From assembly GCA_003971905.1 (NCBI GenBank), contig RSEE01000094.1, forward strand, positions 1-64,000: a stretch of DNA of 64,000 bases, given 5' to 3'. The stretch's first letter is position 1. Every line of letters begins with the position of its first letter. Shown here piece by piece: positions 12,147 to 23,589 of this stretch. The position numbers and the translations under genes were made by a program. The notes beneath the pieces are model-generated. The model was not told the DNA's origin. It saw only the letters and a program-made list of their open reading frames with translations, and ran no database searches. The stretch is from Moniliella sp. 'wahieum' (taxonomy: Eukaryota; Basidiomycota; Moniliellomycetes; Moniliellales; Moniliellaceae).

Positions 12147-14240
12147 CTTGCGTCTGGTTCAAGTGTCGTCGACGATCGCGTTCCGAGCGTGCGGCGACGC
12201 GGCGTGCAAGGCGAATATCTGCCATGAGGGAATTATCCGATTCGGACCCGCCCTCGTCGCTAGAGCACTCAAGCGCCGCCCGAATGGAAGTGGTGGCCAG
12301 ACTTGTGGGGAGTGAATCTGTGGATTGCACCGTACGGTTCGCCTCGTTCATGGCAACGGGTCGCGCTGGCAGAAAGATTCGTGCGACTTGGCTCAGGTCC
12401 GATCCGGACCGGCGGGGAGCACTGCGTCTCCGACCGATACAATAGAGGCGGACGACATGTGTCTTGCGGGAGGTACTCCCTGCCTTCCCGATGGAGCGCT
12501 GGGAAAGACCGATAGACGATTGAGCGCTGAACGAGCCATACGAGGAAATAGCAATGACGAGTCGTGCGATGGTGGAAGCGAGGCGCGGACAGGTGCAGGA
12601 GCTGAAGTGGAAGCATCTCCAGAAGCCGGTGGGGGGGCGGAGGGTTCCCGCTGAGCGCGGAGAGAAAAAACGAAGCAGCTTCATCTCCCGCCAGGAATGT
12701 TAGGCCCGTGGAGCTGTTGGGATCGGGGGAGAGCGCATCGGTTGAGCGTCTGACGCGCGCCGAGCGTCAGCCGGACCGGCAGCAAGAGGGAGCGCGGGTT
12801 TGATCACCATCCCAGGGATGATAATGGCAAGGAGGAGCGCGAAGGAGCGAACGAAGTGGCAGGGCGGGAGGTAGAAGAATATGGAGGGCAATCGAATAAG
12901 CTTGATTCGCCAGGGTCGTAGGAAGCCCGACAGGGGGGAAGTGGGGCAGGAGCTAAGCTCAAAGGAAGGATTGGCCAAACTGGGGGAGATGAGGCTGTTT
13001 CTGTTCCGGAGGGGCTGCCAGACTGGGCAGAGTGTGCTCGGGGGGGCGGGCAGCACACGGTGGGGCTGGCGCACCCAACCGAAGTCGGGTGAGATGAGCG
13101 GGATGCAATGAAGAGCGTCGGGGTGGCGTTTGTGCAACACTCTTGGGGGACTGTGCGGAACCACTTGGTCCAAGCTGGTGGAACGGGAGCAAGTAGCGGC
13201 CGGGGCAGGGGAACGTGCACGTGGGGGGCTGCGGAGGTTCCCCAAGGGGACTGATAAGCCGGGAGGTTGCGCTGAATGATCTCATCAATGGAAGGGACCG
13301 ATGGAGGATCAGCCCTCCTCTGGTCCTTCAGCGCAATGGGGTGGGCCTGCGGGGGCGTGGCAGCGGCGAAACTGAGGCCGGTCCCTCGGGAAGAGAGGAC
13401 GCGGGCCAGTGCGCCGGCAATGGCCGGGTGCACAGTGCGGCTTGCTCGCTAGGCCGAGGCGACAGCCCTCCGGGGTTGTAGGGTCGCCCATCACCCTGGC
13501 TGCATCCACGCTTCGACGAGCTTGCTGCACTGGAAGTGGTCTCGATGGGGTGCGAACAAGGCAACGGGCGGTCTGTCCTGCACAGCGAGAGGCTGGGAGG
13601 AGGCTGGGGGACGGCCGGCTGCCATAGGGTCGACAGGAGGAGAGGACTGCAAGAAGGGATCGTCGGGGTCGTCGCTCGAATCGGCAGCAGCGCGCAAGTT
13701 GGAGAGAGCCCGCATGCGACTCAGACGAGCTCGGGCACAGACTCAGCGGTGGTGGAGGGCCATGGTGGGGTGGGAGATGTGGATGAGCGGATGGGGGCGG
13801 ATGGGGATGGCATGCTGTGGGGGCCGGAGGCTGGGCCCTGATGGGGGGGCCTGTTCCGGCAGGATTGCGGCAACGTCTGGGATGCCACAGCGCCGTGGGT
13901 GGGCGCAACAGAATGCACAAGAGAGTGTTGGCGTCGATGGTGGCGGCGAGTGGGGGAGGGTGAGGGTGAGGGTGAGGATGGCGTGAGGATGGGCGTGAGG
14001 ACGACGCTGAGGGCAATGGCGACGGCGATGGCGGAGGCGATGGCGGTGGCGATGGCGGCGGTGGCGTGGCGGTGGCTGTGGCGCGAGGCTGCGGCCAAGG
14101 GAGGAGTGGATGTGCCGCGGCTGCGGACCCAGAAAAGCTGGGCGGCTCGTCTGGAATCGGAAAAGCCACCTGATAAGTGCCAGGTCCCGATAGCGCCAAG
14201 CCCCCCCGCGCTGCCGCGCCACTCGTCACGTACTCGTCCC
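12147..14240 (-). CDS. Probable N-terminal part of the alpha/beta-hydrolase gene, low complexity
   Basis: Minus-strand frames here carry coding-like stretches that switch frame repeatedly. Examples are SLATTSIRAALECSSDEGG with a basic continuation (about 12310-12180), PSVPSIDEIIQRNLPAYQ (about 13300) and MRALSNLRAAADSSDDPDDP (from 13715). At the far end, near 14200, is GTYQVAFPIPDEPPSFSG. Between them lie Pro/Ser/His-rich segments. Orientation and spacing suggest one long gene running into the hydrolase domain, with a disordered N-terminus. It may instead be a separate upstream gene. Exact start and introns cannot be fixed because of frame breaks. Confidence 0.4.
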
Positions 14241-15889
14241 CGGCATTTCAAAATGCACTCTGCGACAGAATGGCCTGCAGCAGCACTCGCATTTTAATCC
14301 CCCCTCCCACCAGCCCATCCGCCCCTCGCGCGCAAACCCCATGCGTGCTCACATGTCACACAGGCATCCCCCCGGACCCCCCACCCTGGCAAGTCGCCAC
14401 ACATGCATTCGGCACGCGCGTTTTCCTGCCAAACTATGTAGTTTTTTTCGCCCTCAGATCCTCAGAAGGCCGTGCGAGACCCCGCGGGGGTGCTGCGACA
14501 CTCGCAGCCACTGGTGAGAGGGTAAATTACCTCATCGTCCTGAGATGTGGCTCCTTTTGGAGAACTGATGTCTCTTGCATCCAAAGGAATGGCTGGACAA
14601 GAGAAGCACATGCCAGCCCCAGTCGAGCCAAGAGCACAATGCCACAACCGAACTCTGTGTTGGGTGCCCCACAAGGAATAGACCGATTCCTGGGCCAGAT
14701 GAGCTCCCGCTATGGAGCTGGACGGTAATACCACCAAAATGCCGCCTAACCGCCAGCGGGGCATTCGTTCATCCAGGGTGTGCCTATCAGGCTCGGCGTC
14801 GCTTCATCATCCCTGCCACCGCTTAACACACAGCGTAAGTATTCGCGTCTGTCGCCGGGTCCTGGAGCAGGGATACCAGGAGGTCTAGCTGAAGCCATGA
14901 GATGTCTGGTAGCATGGCGAAGCCTCGGAGGAAACTCTCAGCTCTGTATAGGGGGATCGGTATGTCCTCCCTTCGAACTGCGTTTTCTTCTCGCTGTTGT
15001 GAGAAATGGACGTCTGCTCTCGTCCCGCAGGGGGCATCGAGGCCATCGTGCATGCTGACCATTTTTCTTGAAGCCAACTGCGACGGGAACCAGTATGAAT
15101 CCATTGCTTGAGATGCGTGAACGAGCTGAGACACTGAAGATCCTATCCAACCAGGATATGACAACACCAAACACCATCGGCAGCCATCCCTATGTTTGTT
15201 GCTGTACTACGTGCATCGTCTATTGAACTAGCGAATTCTCCGACTAGACCTTGAGCCGAAACATCCCCCCACACGTCCCCTCGCACCGGCCCTGGCGAGG
15301 ACGACGGCCGTCTAGATGTGCACATCGGCCAGGTAACTACGCATATGTGGGTGAAGTGGTGGAATGCACTGAGTTGGTAATGATAGGGGCTCGCTCACGT
15401 GAACCGCGTGAGCTGGCGGCCAAAGACGGTACTCTCGGGCCCACTTTATTTGGTGCCACTACCTTCATAGCCTGGGAGCGGAAGATTGATCACGATCACT
15501 ATGTAAAGAGAGTAAGTCGGGATGTCATCGATCACTCCTCCTGGGAATCTTCCTAGCTCGCACGTTTGCCTGTGGGGTTTGCGCTTCCCTTGGTCTCTAC
15601 CCCACTGCACGTCCTGCCACATGTACCTTCCACCAATCGAGTTGCGCCATGCTCGTTGAATCCTTGTTTGGCAAGGGGTAGCGACATATGCTGGGTGATT
15701 AACGCTGACGAACAGTTCCATCTGGCTCGGTTGGGGATCACCTGCTTTCACAAGTCATTGGGCAAACCTATCTTGGTTCTTCCTCTCAAGAGGGTGCGGT
15801 GCACACCTGACCTAGTAGCAAGGGGACGATCCGCCCAGGCAAGCAAAGAATGGTAATAGTACATGGATGACAATGCGCGCCCAACGACT
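14241..15889. other. Intergenic region, no supported gene
   Basis: Only weak overlapping frames occur: 14177-14728 on plus, 14823-15170 on minus (115 codons) and 15446-15751 on minus. None shows a family motif. The minus frame at 14823-15170 is the most protein-like but stands alone, so it is not called. Confidence 0.5.
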
Positions 15890-16540
15890 TTAGTCGAGGT
15901 CCATCGACCTGTTCAAAACAAACATGCCGAGTCAGTATCGTATGGCAACAAACAATGGCCCAACCAAAACTGGTGGGAAAAAGTGTGGGGGGGGGGGGGT
16001 GATGATACGCACATTTTGGTGCCAGAGCCCGCTTGGAGCGCCGAGTTGGCAGCGCGGGCATTGCGGGCCTTGATTTTGATCTGTTCCAACTCGGGACGCA
16101 GCGCCTTCTCCTTGGCAAGCATGTCGCGGAACGTGGGAGTGGCGGGCAACGGCGAGACGGTCGCGGTTGAGCTTGCCCTTCTTGTTGGCGCCGGCGGCGG
16201 CCATGCGGGCACGGAAGAAGGCCTTCTCGCGACGGGCCTTGATCTGGGCAATGCGGCCCATGGCCTGGAGGGTGGCGGCGTAGAGCTCGCGGTTGTAGCG
16301 CACGGGCACGTTCCTCCGCTTCTCAAACTCGAGCGTGGCATCGACGGTCATCTCCTTGCCGGCGGCCTTGCGGAAAGCCTTGGTCCAGCGCACCTTGCGC
16401 GGGTTGCGCTTGAGCTTGAAGTTGTTGTGGCACTTGGAGCGGCAGAAGGCGAACACCTTGGCGTCGTTGCGCACAAAGGTGACGCCGTGGCCCGGGTAGA
16501 CGGGGTGGGAGCAGAAGTAGCAGTGCTGGATGCGCACCAT
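15890..16540 (-). CDS. RLP24: Ribosome biogenesis protein Rlp24 (L24e family)
   Basis: Rlp24 holds the place of ribosomal protein L24 on pre-60S particles in the nucleolus and is later swapped out by the AAA-ATPase Drg1. The protein starts [19 protein letters not shown] at 16540. Its zinc-binding cysteines C-x2-C and C-x3-C (CYFC, CRSKC) are present, then [20 protein letters not shown] and [17 protein letters not shown]. The long helical C-terminus and acidic end separate it from true L24. An intron at 15909-16012 (GTGCGT donor, contains a C/G run) joins GTKM to the tail SMDLD and stop at 15890. There is one frame break in exon 1 near 16150, probably a sequence error. It is divergently arranged with the FAD dehydrogenase. 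Confidence 0.9.
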
Positions 16541-17091
16541 GACGGGGAGAGAAGAGGTGGTGGGAGACGGGGCGGGTGGGGGGGGGCGGGCGGCAGCTGT
16601 GTCTGCGTCGGCGGCGATGGCCTGGGGTTTTCTCCTGAAGAAAAAAAAAGAGGAGCAGCGGCGTACGTAAGCGGGGCGGAAACTGAAATTGCAGCTGCTG
16701 GGCAACCGCACGCAGGCGGGTGCGGGGTAGCAAGCTGGGCACCAACCCTACCCGCAACGCAGGCGGGTGCGGGTGCAAGCTGGGGCACCAACCCTACCAG
16801 CTGAGGCTTTAGTGCTAGCAGCACCCAGTCGGTGCAAGTGGCCAGAGGAGGCCGACCCCGAGACGGTGCGGCGGGCGGGGGGTTGGCGTTGGCTGCGCTG
16901 ATTGAAGCTCCAGCGCTTCCCGAGGCGCAGCGCAGGGTGCACTGCGATCGCACCACTCGGGCCATGCACACATGCGTGCGGCTGGCCGGTGGGGTGTTAT
17001 ATCTCGTGCCACCGCTTCCCCACTCGTGCCCCACCATCCCCCCGTGCCCCACCATCCCCACCCGCCCCACCCCCCCCACCCCCCCTGCCCC
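16541..17091. promoter_or_regulatory. Divergent promoter region RLP24 / FAD dehydrogenase with tandem 47-bp repeat
   Basis: This 550 bp separates two divergent starts. It holds two direct copies of a 45-47 bp unit (16711-16757 and 16758-16802), each beginning CGCAGGCGGGTGCGGG and containing GGCACCAACCCTACC. The AACCCTA core resembles the site bound by Tbf1-type telobox factors, which are known at fungal ribosome-related genes. Use as a promoter element is inference. A C-rich tract (17040-17090) lies just before the FAD gene start. Confidence 0.45.
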
Positions 17092-18898
17092 ATGTCGTCC
17101 TCATCCACCGTGACCGAAGACTTTGGTGCCGTGTTGATTGTCGGTGGCGGCCTGGCCGGGCTGGCGGCTGCACTCGAGCTCACCAAGGCCGGGGAGCAAG
17201 TGGTGATTGTTGACCAGGAGCCCGAGGCGAGTCTGGGCGGGCAAGCATTCTGGTCGTACGGCGGCATCTTCTTTATCGATTCGCCGCAGCAGCGCTGGAT
17301 GGGCATCAAGACTCGTACGAGCTCGCCCGGCGCGACTGGTTCAACTCGGCGCAGTTTGACCGTGCCGAGACGGAGGACAGTGGGCGATCGAATGGCGGAA
17401 GCGTACCTGCGCTTTGCTGCCGATCGCGACACGGGCATTTACAAGTACCTCGCTGACCTCGGTCTGGGCATCATGCCCTTGGTTGGCTGGGCCGAGCGCG
17501 GCGCCGGGTCCGCCTCGGGCCATGGCAATTCCGTCCCACGGTTCCACATTACCTGGGGGACCGGGCCTGGCCTGGTCGAAATTTTCACCCGGCCCGTGCG
17601 AGCGGCCGCAGCCAAGGGGCTAGTCAATTCCTGTTTCGGCACAAGGTGGAGCAGCTCACCATGTCGTCCGATGGCAAGAGCGTGATTGGTGCTACGGGCA
17701 CCATTCTCGAGCCGTCCGATGCGGTTCGTGGCAGCCAATCCTCCCGCATCTCGTCGGGACAGACGTTTTCCTACAAAGCTAGGGCGACCATGTGGCCACG
17801 GGTGGGATTGGGGGAAACCCCGAGCTGATTCGGCAGTTTGGCCTACCAAAATCCTGGGAAAGTGTCCTGATCACTTTGTCCTTGGTGTTCCCAATCATGT
17901 GGATGGCTCGGGCTTGGCCCTGGGCCAGAATGCCGGGGGTGCGATTGTGAACCCTGATCGGCTCTGGTTCTACACGGAGGTACGTTACTACCCCTGCCTG
18001 ATTGTAGGCTTGCTGGTGCGCTAGACTGACCACCATTCGACCCATTCCTTCCTTGATCAGGGGGTTCAAACTGGAACTCGATTTGGCCAGAGCACGGGAT
18101 TCGGATCATTGCTGGTCCCTCGTCCTTTTGGCTCGATGCCGAGGGCGAGCGCTTGCCTGCGCCGCTGTACCCCGGCTGCGACACGATTGCCACGTTCAAA
18201 CACATTTTGGCCACGGGGTATGACTATACGTGCTGATATGGACAGCAAGATTCTGAAGAAGGAGATGGCTTTGTCGGGCAGCGAGCAGAACCTTGATATT
18301 ACCAACAAGTCCATCTGGGGGCTGATTGATCGGTTGCGCTACGGTTCCAAGGGCGTTCGCGACTTTGTTGAGCATGGGGTGGATTGGATTCTGCGCGACA
18401 CACTGGAAGAACTGTGGAAGGCATGAACGAGTTGACGGCCAAGGACAGGACCGCAAGCACCCGTCGCAGCCGCTGGATGTCAAGCGGATTTACGACCAGC
18501 TGCATGACCGGACATTGAGACGGAAAATGCGTTTAGCAAGGATCCGCAGCTGGCGCTGATCAGTCAGGCGCGGCAGTGCCGCTCTGAGCGTCTGTTCCGC
18601 GTTACCCCGCCGCACAAGGTGCTGGACCCGGAGAATGGGCCGCTGCTGGCGATTCGTCTGTCGCTGTTGACGCGCAAGACGCTGGGGGGCTGCAGACCAA
18701 TCTGGATTCGCAGGTGCTGCGGGGCGACCACGAGACGCCAGTGCCGGGCTTGTACGCGGCGGGCGAAGTGTGTGGGTTTGGTGGCGGAGGCATGATGGGC
18801 ACAATGCGCTCGAGGGCACGTTTTGTGACGGGCTGCATCTTAATGGCATGCGCGCCGGCTCGCGTTGGTGCGTTCCCCCGCCGCCCCAAAGCCCGTAA
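17092..18898 (+). CDS. FAD-binding dehydrogenase, fumarate reductase/KstD-like flavoprotein
   Basis: Predicted flavoprotein oxidoreductase of the fumarate reductase/3-oxosteroid dehydrogenase superfamily; substrate unknown. It begins MSSSSTVTEDFGAV with the dinucleotide-binding motif VGGGLAGLAAALELTKAG and the family signature QEPEASLGGQAFWSYGG. Next come GWAERG..HGNSVPRFHITWGTGPG (about 17490-17560), the INPDRLWFYTE block and, after an intron at 17980-18060, the WPEHGIRI-like block. ALSGSEQNLDITNKS follows, and near the end AAGEVCGFGGGGMMG, the FAD-pyrophosphate region. The frame breaks about ten times, each fitted by one missing base (for example at 18066), so the protein was probably intact. 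The final residues are uncertain. Close relatives are common in bacteria and patchy in fungi. Confidence 0.85.
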
Positions 18899-19735
18899 TC
18901 GGCGTAGCGAGGTGGATGTACGACGGTTTATTCAAGCATATATTAGTTGCCAACTCGGGTCATGGAGGGGGGCAACTGCCACAGTACGCAGTGGACAGTT
19001 ACATGAGTCGTCGCATCGGAGGGCGGTAGATCTCAAATCTCAGAAGAGATGACTTGGTCATGGACACCTGTGGGAGGCAAAAATGCAGGGACACAACGGT
19101 GCTAGGGATGCAATCAGGGGAAGGCAGCCCGGCCACAGGCAGGGGTGGAACAGAGACGGAACGGGCCCCCTCGCACAGCCTCTCCCCGAAAGAAGGGGGG
19201 GGGCAGAGGGACGAAAGAAAAGGAGAAAGAAAAGAGAGGACGAAAGGAAGCAGTGCGAAAAGGAGCCGAAAGGGAGGGAAAGCCAACAGGGAGAAAACCA
19301 CTGGAGGCACATTGGAGCAAGGGAGCGGAGGAAGCAAAGCCGCGCGACTCCAACGCCCCAGCAGACCATGGAGGAGGCGCGCAAGGCGAGGGGCACGCAC
19401 TGAAAAAAAAATGCTGATGCAGCACGCGCTGATGCATCCCACTGGAGTAGTCACTAGTCAGCGATACTTCGGCTGTCTGACCCTCACCCCACACTGCCCT
19501 GTGCCGCACGCCGTGCTTTCGCGCTCGTCCACCGCCCCGCCGCCCGTTCGCCTGCTTCGCGTCGCCGTCAACGTCAACGTTCAACCGTCAACAGACAGAC
19601 ATGTTCGGTCCGCTTCGCCTCGCCCCGGCGCTGCCTTCTTATATAACGGTAACGCATAACGGATACCCTGCCCTCTTTTGGTCGGTGCGCTTCTCAGCAT
19701 CGTATCCTCTCTTCCGCCCACCACTAAGTCTGCCC
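18899..19735. other. Intergenic region between the FAD dehydrogenase and mtHsp70
   Basis: Contains the FAD gene 3' end and the Hsp70 promoter. A purine-rich stretch (19180-19330) opens spurious frames on both strands. A GTCAACGTTCAAC element lies at about 19573-19585, roughly 150 bp upstream of the Hsp70 start. No gene seen. Confidence 0.6.
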
Positions 19736-21895
19736 ATGCTTGCCCAGACACTTTGTCGCGCTGCGCTGCCCTCGGCCGTCTGTCGCTCGCTCGGGCGGTG
19801 TGGCGGCTGCAGCTGCTGCGCCCTGAGTGCCGCGCGGTTGGGCGCGGTACGCTTCAACTCGACCGGCAGTAAAGTCAACGGTCCGTTATTGGGATCGATC
19901 TTGGCAGTACGTACCTCATCCGCCTCAAGTCCGTCCTCCCTCTGCACCGACGGATGGGGGGGTTTGGCCCCACTGCGGTGCGTGCTGGGATTGGATTAGA
20001 TTGGATCGGTCCGATCTGATGGATACGATGATCGCTGACCGTGTCGTTCTCGCTTTCTGTCTGTCTGTTTTCGCAGCGACCAACTCGTGTGTGTCCATCA
20101 TGGAGGGACAACAGGCGGTGTGATTGAGAATGACGAGGGGGGGCGTACGACGCCGTCGGTAGTGGCCTTTACAAGAACGAGGAGTCTGGTCGGGTGCCGG
20201 CGAAGCGGCAGGCAGTGGTCAACCCGGAGGGCACGCTGTTTGCGACCAAGCGTCTGATTGGGCGCAAGTTCAAGGACCGAGGTGCAAAGGACATGCAGCA
20301 TGTGCCGTACCAGATCACGTCGCACACCAATGGCGATGCGTGGCTGTCGGTGCGTGGCAGACGTACTCGCCACAGCAAATTGGTGCGTTTATCGTAGCCA
20401 AGCTCAAGGATACGGCGGCGGGCTACCTGGGGAGGGCGGTGAAGCATGCTGTGATCACCGTTCCGGCGTACTTTAACGACTCGCAGCGCCAGGCAACCAA
20501 GGATGCCGGCACGATTGCCGGCTGGATGTGCTGCGGGTGATCAACGAGCCTACGGCGGCGGCGTTGGCGTACGGGCTGGACAAGGACCAGGCAGCGACGA
20601 TTGCCGTGTTTGACTTGGGAGGCGGGACGTTTGATGTGTCGGTTCTCGAGATGCAGAACGGCGTGTTTGAAGTCAAGTCGACCAATGGCGATACCCACCT
20701 GGGCGGGGAGGACTTTGACATTGTCCTGGTCCAGCATCTTGTGCAGCAGTTCAAGTCCGACTCGGGCATCGACCTATCGGGTGACCGCATGGCCATCCAG
20801 CGTATCCGTGAGGCAGCGGAGAAGGCCAAGATCGAACTCTCGTCGCACCTTCAACGGAAATCTCCCTGCCCTACATTACAGCCGACGCTACGGGCCCCAA
20901 ACACATTTCCCACAAGCTCACCCGAACCCAGCTGGAGGTGCTGGTGGGCAGCTGGTGGAGCGCACGGTGGAGCCGTGCAAGAAGGCGTTGGCCGATGCTG
21001 GCGCCAAGCCGACGGACATTGAGGCGGTCATCATGGTGGGTGGCATGAGCCGCATGCCCAAAGTTCTCACCACCGTCAAGGACATTTCAAGCGGGAGCCG
21101 AGCAAGGGCGTCAACCCCGATGAGGCGGTCGCCATTGGTGCGTCGATCCAGGGGGGCGTACTGTCGGGCCAGGTGACGGACATTTGTGCTCGACTGACGT
21201 GACGCCGCTGTCGCTGGGCATCAATACCCTGGGCGGCGTGTTTACTCGTCTGATCAACCGCAACACCACGATCCCGACCAAAAAGTCCCAGACCTTCTCC
21301 ACTGCCGCCGATGGCAGACGGCAGTGGAGATCCAGGTTTACCAGGGCGAACGGGAATTGGTCAAGGACAACAAGTTGCTCGGTAACTTTAACCTGGGTGG
21401 TCTTCCGCCGGCCGCGCGGTGTGCCTCAGATCGAGGTGTCGTTGACATTGACGCAGACGGCATCCTTTCCGTCAGCGCCAAGGACAAGGCGACCAGCAAG
21501 GATGCCAACATCACAGTCGCCGCCTCCTCGGGGCTGTCCGACTCGGAGATTGAGAACATGGTGCAGACGCGGAGAAGCACGCCGAGGCGGACAAGGCGCG
21601 CAAAGATTTGATCGAGGAGACCAACCGTGCGCAGTCGGTGTGTGCCGAGACGTCCAAGGCGGTCGGGGAGTTTGCCGACCAGCTTCCGCAGGAGGAGAAG
21701 GACAAGCTCACTGCGCTCATTCAAAAGACGGAGGAGTTGGCTGCCAAGGCGCAAAATGGCGATTCGGACCTCACCTCGGACCAGGTGCGGGAACAAATCG
21801 CGGAGACACAGCAGGCGTCGCTCGGTCTCTTCAAGCAGATTATGAGCGCAACGCTGAGAGCCAAGCGAAACGAAGGTGCGGAGAAGAAGGAGTGA
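19736..21895 (+). CDS. SSC1: Mitochondrial Hsp70 chaperone (Ssc1 type)
   Basis: ATP-driven chaperone of the mitochondrial matrix and motor of the TIM23 import complex. The first 45 residues are an arginine-rich presequence ending near [11 protein letters not shown], a typical cleavage region. The phosphate loop [13 protein letters not shown] is created by splicing an intron at 19907-20076 (GTACGT donor). Then come [72 protein letters not shown] and GGMSRMPKV, followed by the substrate-binding domain and a lidded tail ending AEKKE. At least twelve frame breaks occur, nearly all one missing base in a short run (often GGG read as GG), while the residues between stay conserved. That favours assembly error over a pseudogene. 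Confidence 0.93.
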
Positions 21896-22940
21896 AACAT
21901 GGCTTGACCTCTTGGCGCTGCTACCTCCTCTGATCCATTCTGTCATCTACAAGGAAAGCACATTCCTTGTCCATGTCGTTTGCTTCAACTCCGTTTCATG
22001 CCCACATTCTGCCGTCTCTGCTGCACTCACACCCCTCCCCCGCCGTTCATGTCCACCTGCCCCTCGCGACAGGTCTACTACTATCCACATTGCACTGCTT
22101 TGTTTCCATCTCTGCCATGGTACACTCGATCGGTGTAACAGTAGATACATAGATGCCCGGCGGAGAGGATGGGAACGTAGTGAGCGAAGGTGAGAGAGGG
22201 CCTCTGGTGATGTGGCATGGCATGCTAAAAGGGCAGAGAAAGAGGGGGCCGATGTGGGCTGGGACGAGGAATGATTAATGAGGCTTGCCAGAGGGATGTT
22301 GGGACGCTGGTCTTGTTGCGGGCGTCCTCAGCGAGGAGTGCGGCTGGCAGGACCCAGGAACGTAACGGAGGAGCACCGAGCGCCAACGCTAGGGCAGATA
22401 CGGATCGAATGGCAGAGCAGCGAGCTGGATGCCGGAACGTAGCAATGCCAAGGCGGGGAGACGGCCGATGCTTGCCTGGCGCATCACCTTCCCCATCGCA
22501 GAAAAAGTGAGAAGCGATGTGGGGCCGCCTTGTTGCCGCAAGCATCTCGCTTCGCTCCAGAGCGCCGGAGCCTTGGCGCTGGGCGGCACCAGATCGGCCA
22601 CCAACCATGTGGAACCAGGAGAACCAACCCACCTTTCTTATCAGTCCGGGGGAGAAACGTACATCGTTGTCCTCCCCCCATGCCCGCACACTTACGTGGG
22701 TGGGGTGTTGGGCGTGAATCTCCACGTCGCCTTCACTCCTAACTTACCCAGGATTGTCCTCTTCCTCGTTATCTGTCCAGGGCAAGTGGGTCGCAATCCA
22801 GCTAGACCTATGATATCCATGTCGTCTCGCGCTAAGAGTGTACAAACCTTGAAAAACGCGTAGAATTTCCCATGTGGGGGGAACCAGACGACTGAGCGGG
22901 CTGAGCTGGACAAGCAGCGGGCACATGGGCCCGCGGGCAC
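21896..22940. other. Intergenic region, convergent gene ends
   Basis: About 1 kb between the 3' ends of mtHsp70 (+) and the acyl-CoA-binding protein (-). Overlapping frames on both strands (22225-22725 minus, 22429-22863 plus) have no protein character. Nothing else seen. Confidence 0.6.
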
Positions 22941-23589
22941 TTAGGCGCTCTTGATGGCCGCAACGTTGGCCAGGGAGCCCTCGTCGCCGGCAGCCTCGAG
23001 CATCTGGCAAACCAAGACCAAACACGCAGAGCAAAGGGATTCGAGGGTCAGTAGGAATCGATTGTTGGGACGTGCCGCGGAAGGAACACAAAAATACATA
23101 CCGAGATAAGCAGGTCGACGTACTGAGGCCATTGCCAGACGAGGTCAGTAAGGGCGTGCAGGCACCAACCACATCCACCAGACGGGTAAGAAACGTACCT
23201 CCTTCTGCGCCTCCTCGGTCGACTTGCCCTTGACACTGTTCCAGGCGTCCCTGATGGATGGAAGCATCGCAGCGTCAGTGGGAGAAGGTGAGGGGGAGGG
23301 GGGGGGAGAGAGTGGGGCAGGGGAGCAAACGTACCACTTGGCCTTGCCAGTCAGGTCAAACATGCCGGGGCGGAGGTGTTGACGTCGCCAACGGTGGCCT
23401 GCTTGTAGCTATACGCAGCGGGGCGGGGAGAGCAGAGCAGGAGCAGGGTCAGAACTCGGGAGAAGCAGGCAGCGGGGGTACGCACAGCGAGTAGAACTGG
23501 AGCTGCTGCTGGGTGGTGGGCTTGACGGGGCCGTCCTTGGGGAGGCTCTGGACAGTGGCGACGGCCTTCTCGAACTGGGTGGCAGACAT
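22941..23589 (-). CDS. ACB1: Acyl-CoA-binding protein
   Basis: Small cytosolic protein that binds long-chain acyl-CoA and buffers it for lipid synthesis. Five short exons reconstruct a full-length product of about 90 residues. It starts MSATQFEKAVATVQSLPKDG at 23589, then QLQFYSL and YKQATVGDVNT after the first splice. FDLTGKAKW is joined to DAWNSVKGKSTEEAQKE, then YVDLLIS, and finally MLEAAGDEGSLANVAAIKSA to the stop at 22941. The YKQAT..D and KAKWDAWN ligand-site motifs are present. Four introns of roughly 50-120 bp all have GT-AG ends (GTGCGT, GTACGT, GTACGT, GTATGT donors). One C appears missing before GMFDLTG. The intron density argues against a yeast of the Saccharomyces type. Confidence 0.93.

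Noticed and set aside
18899-19040. Extension of the FAD gene through a frame reading MYDGLFKHILVANSG
   Set aside because: It lies beyond a stop codon in the joined frame, and the family ends before this point.
19736-21895. Programmed frameshifting or a pseudogene as the explanation for the broken mtHsp70
   Set aside because: Too many breaks with no slippery-site pattern, while conserved residues are preserved between them. Missing bases in short runs explain nearly all of them.
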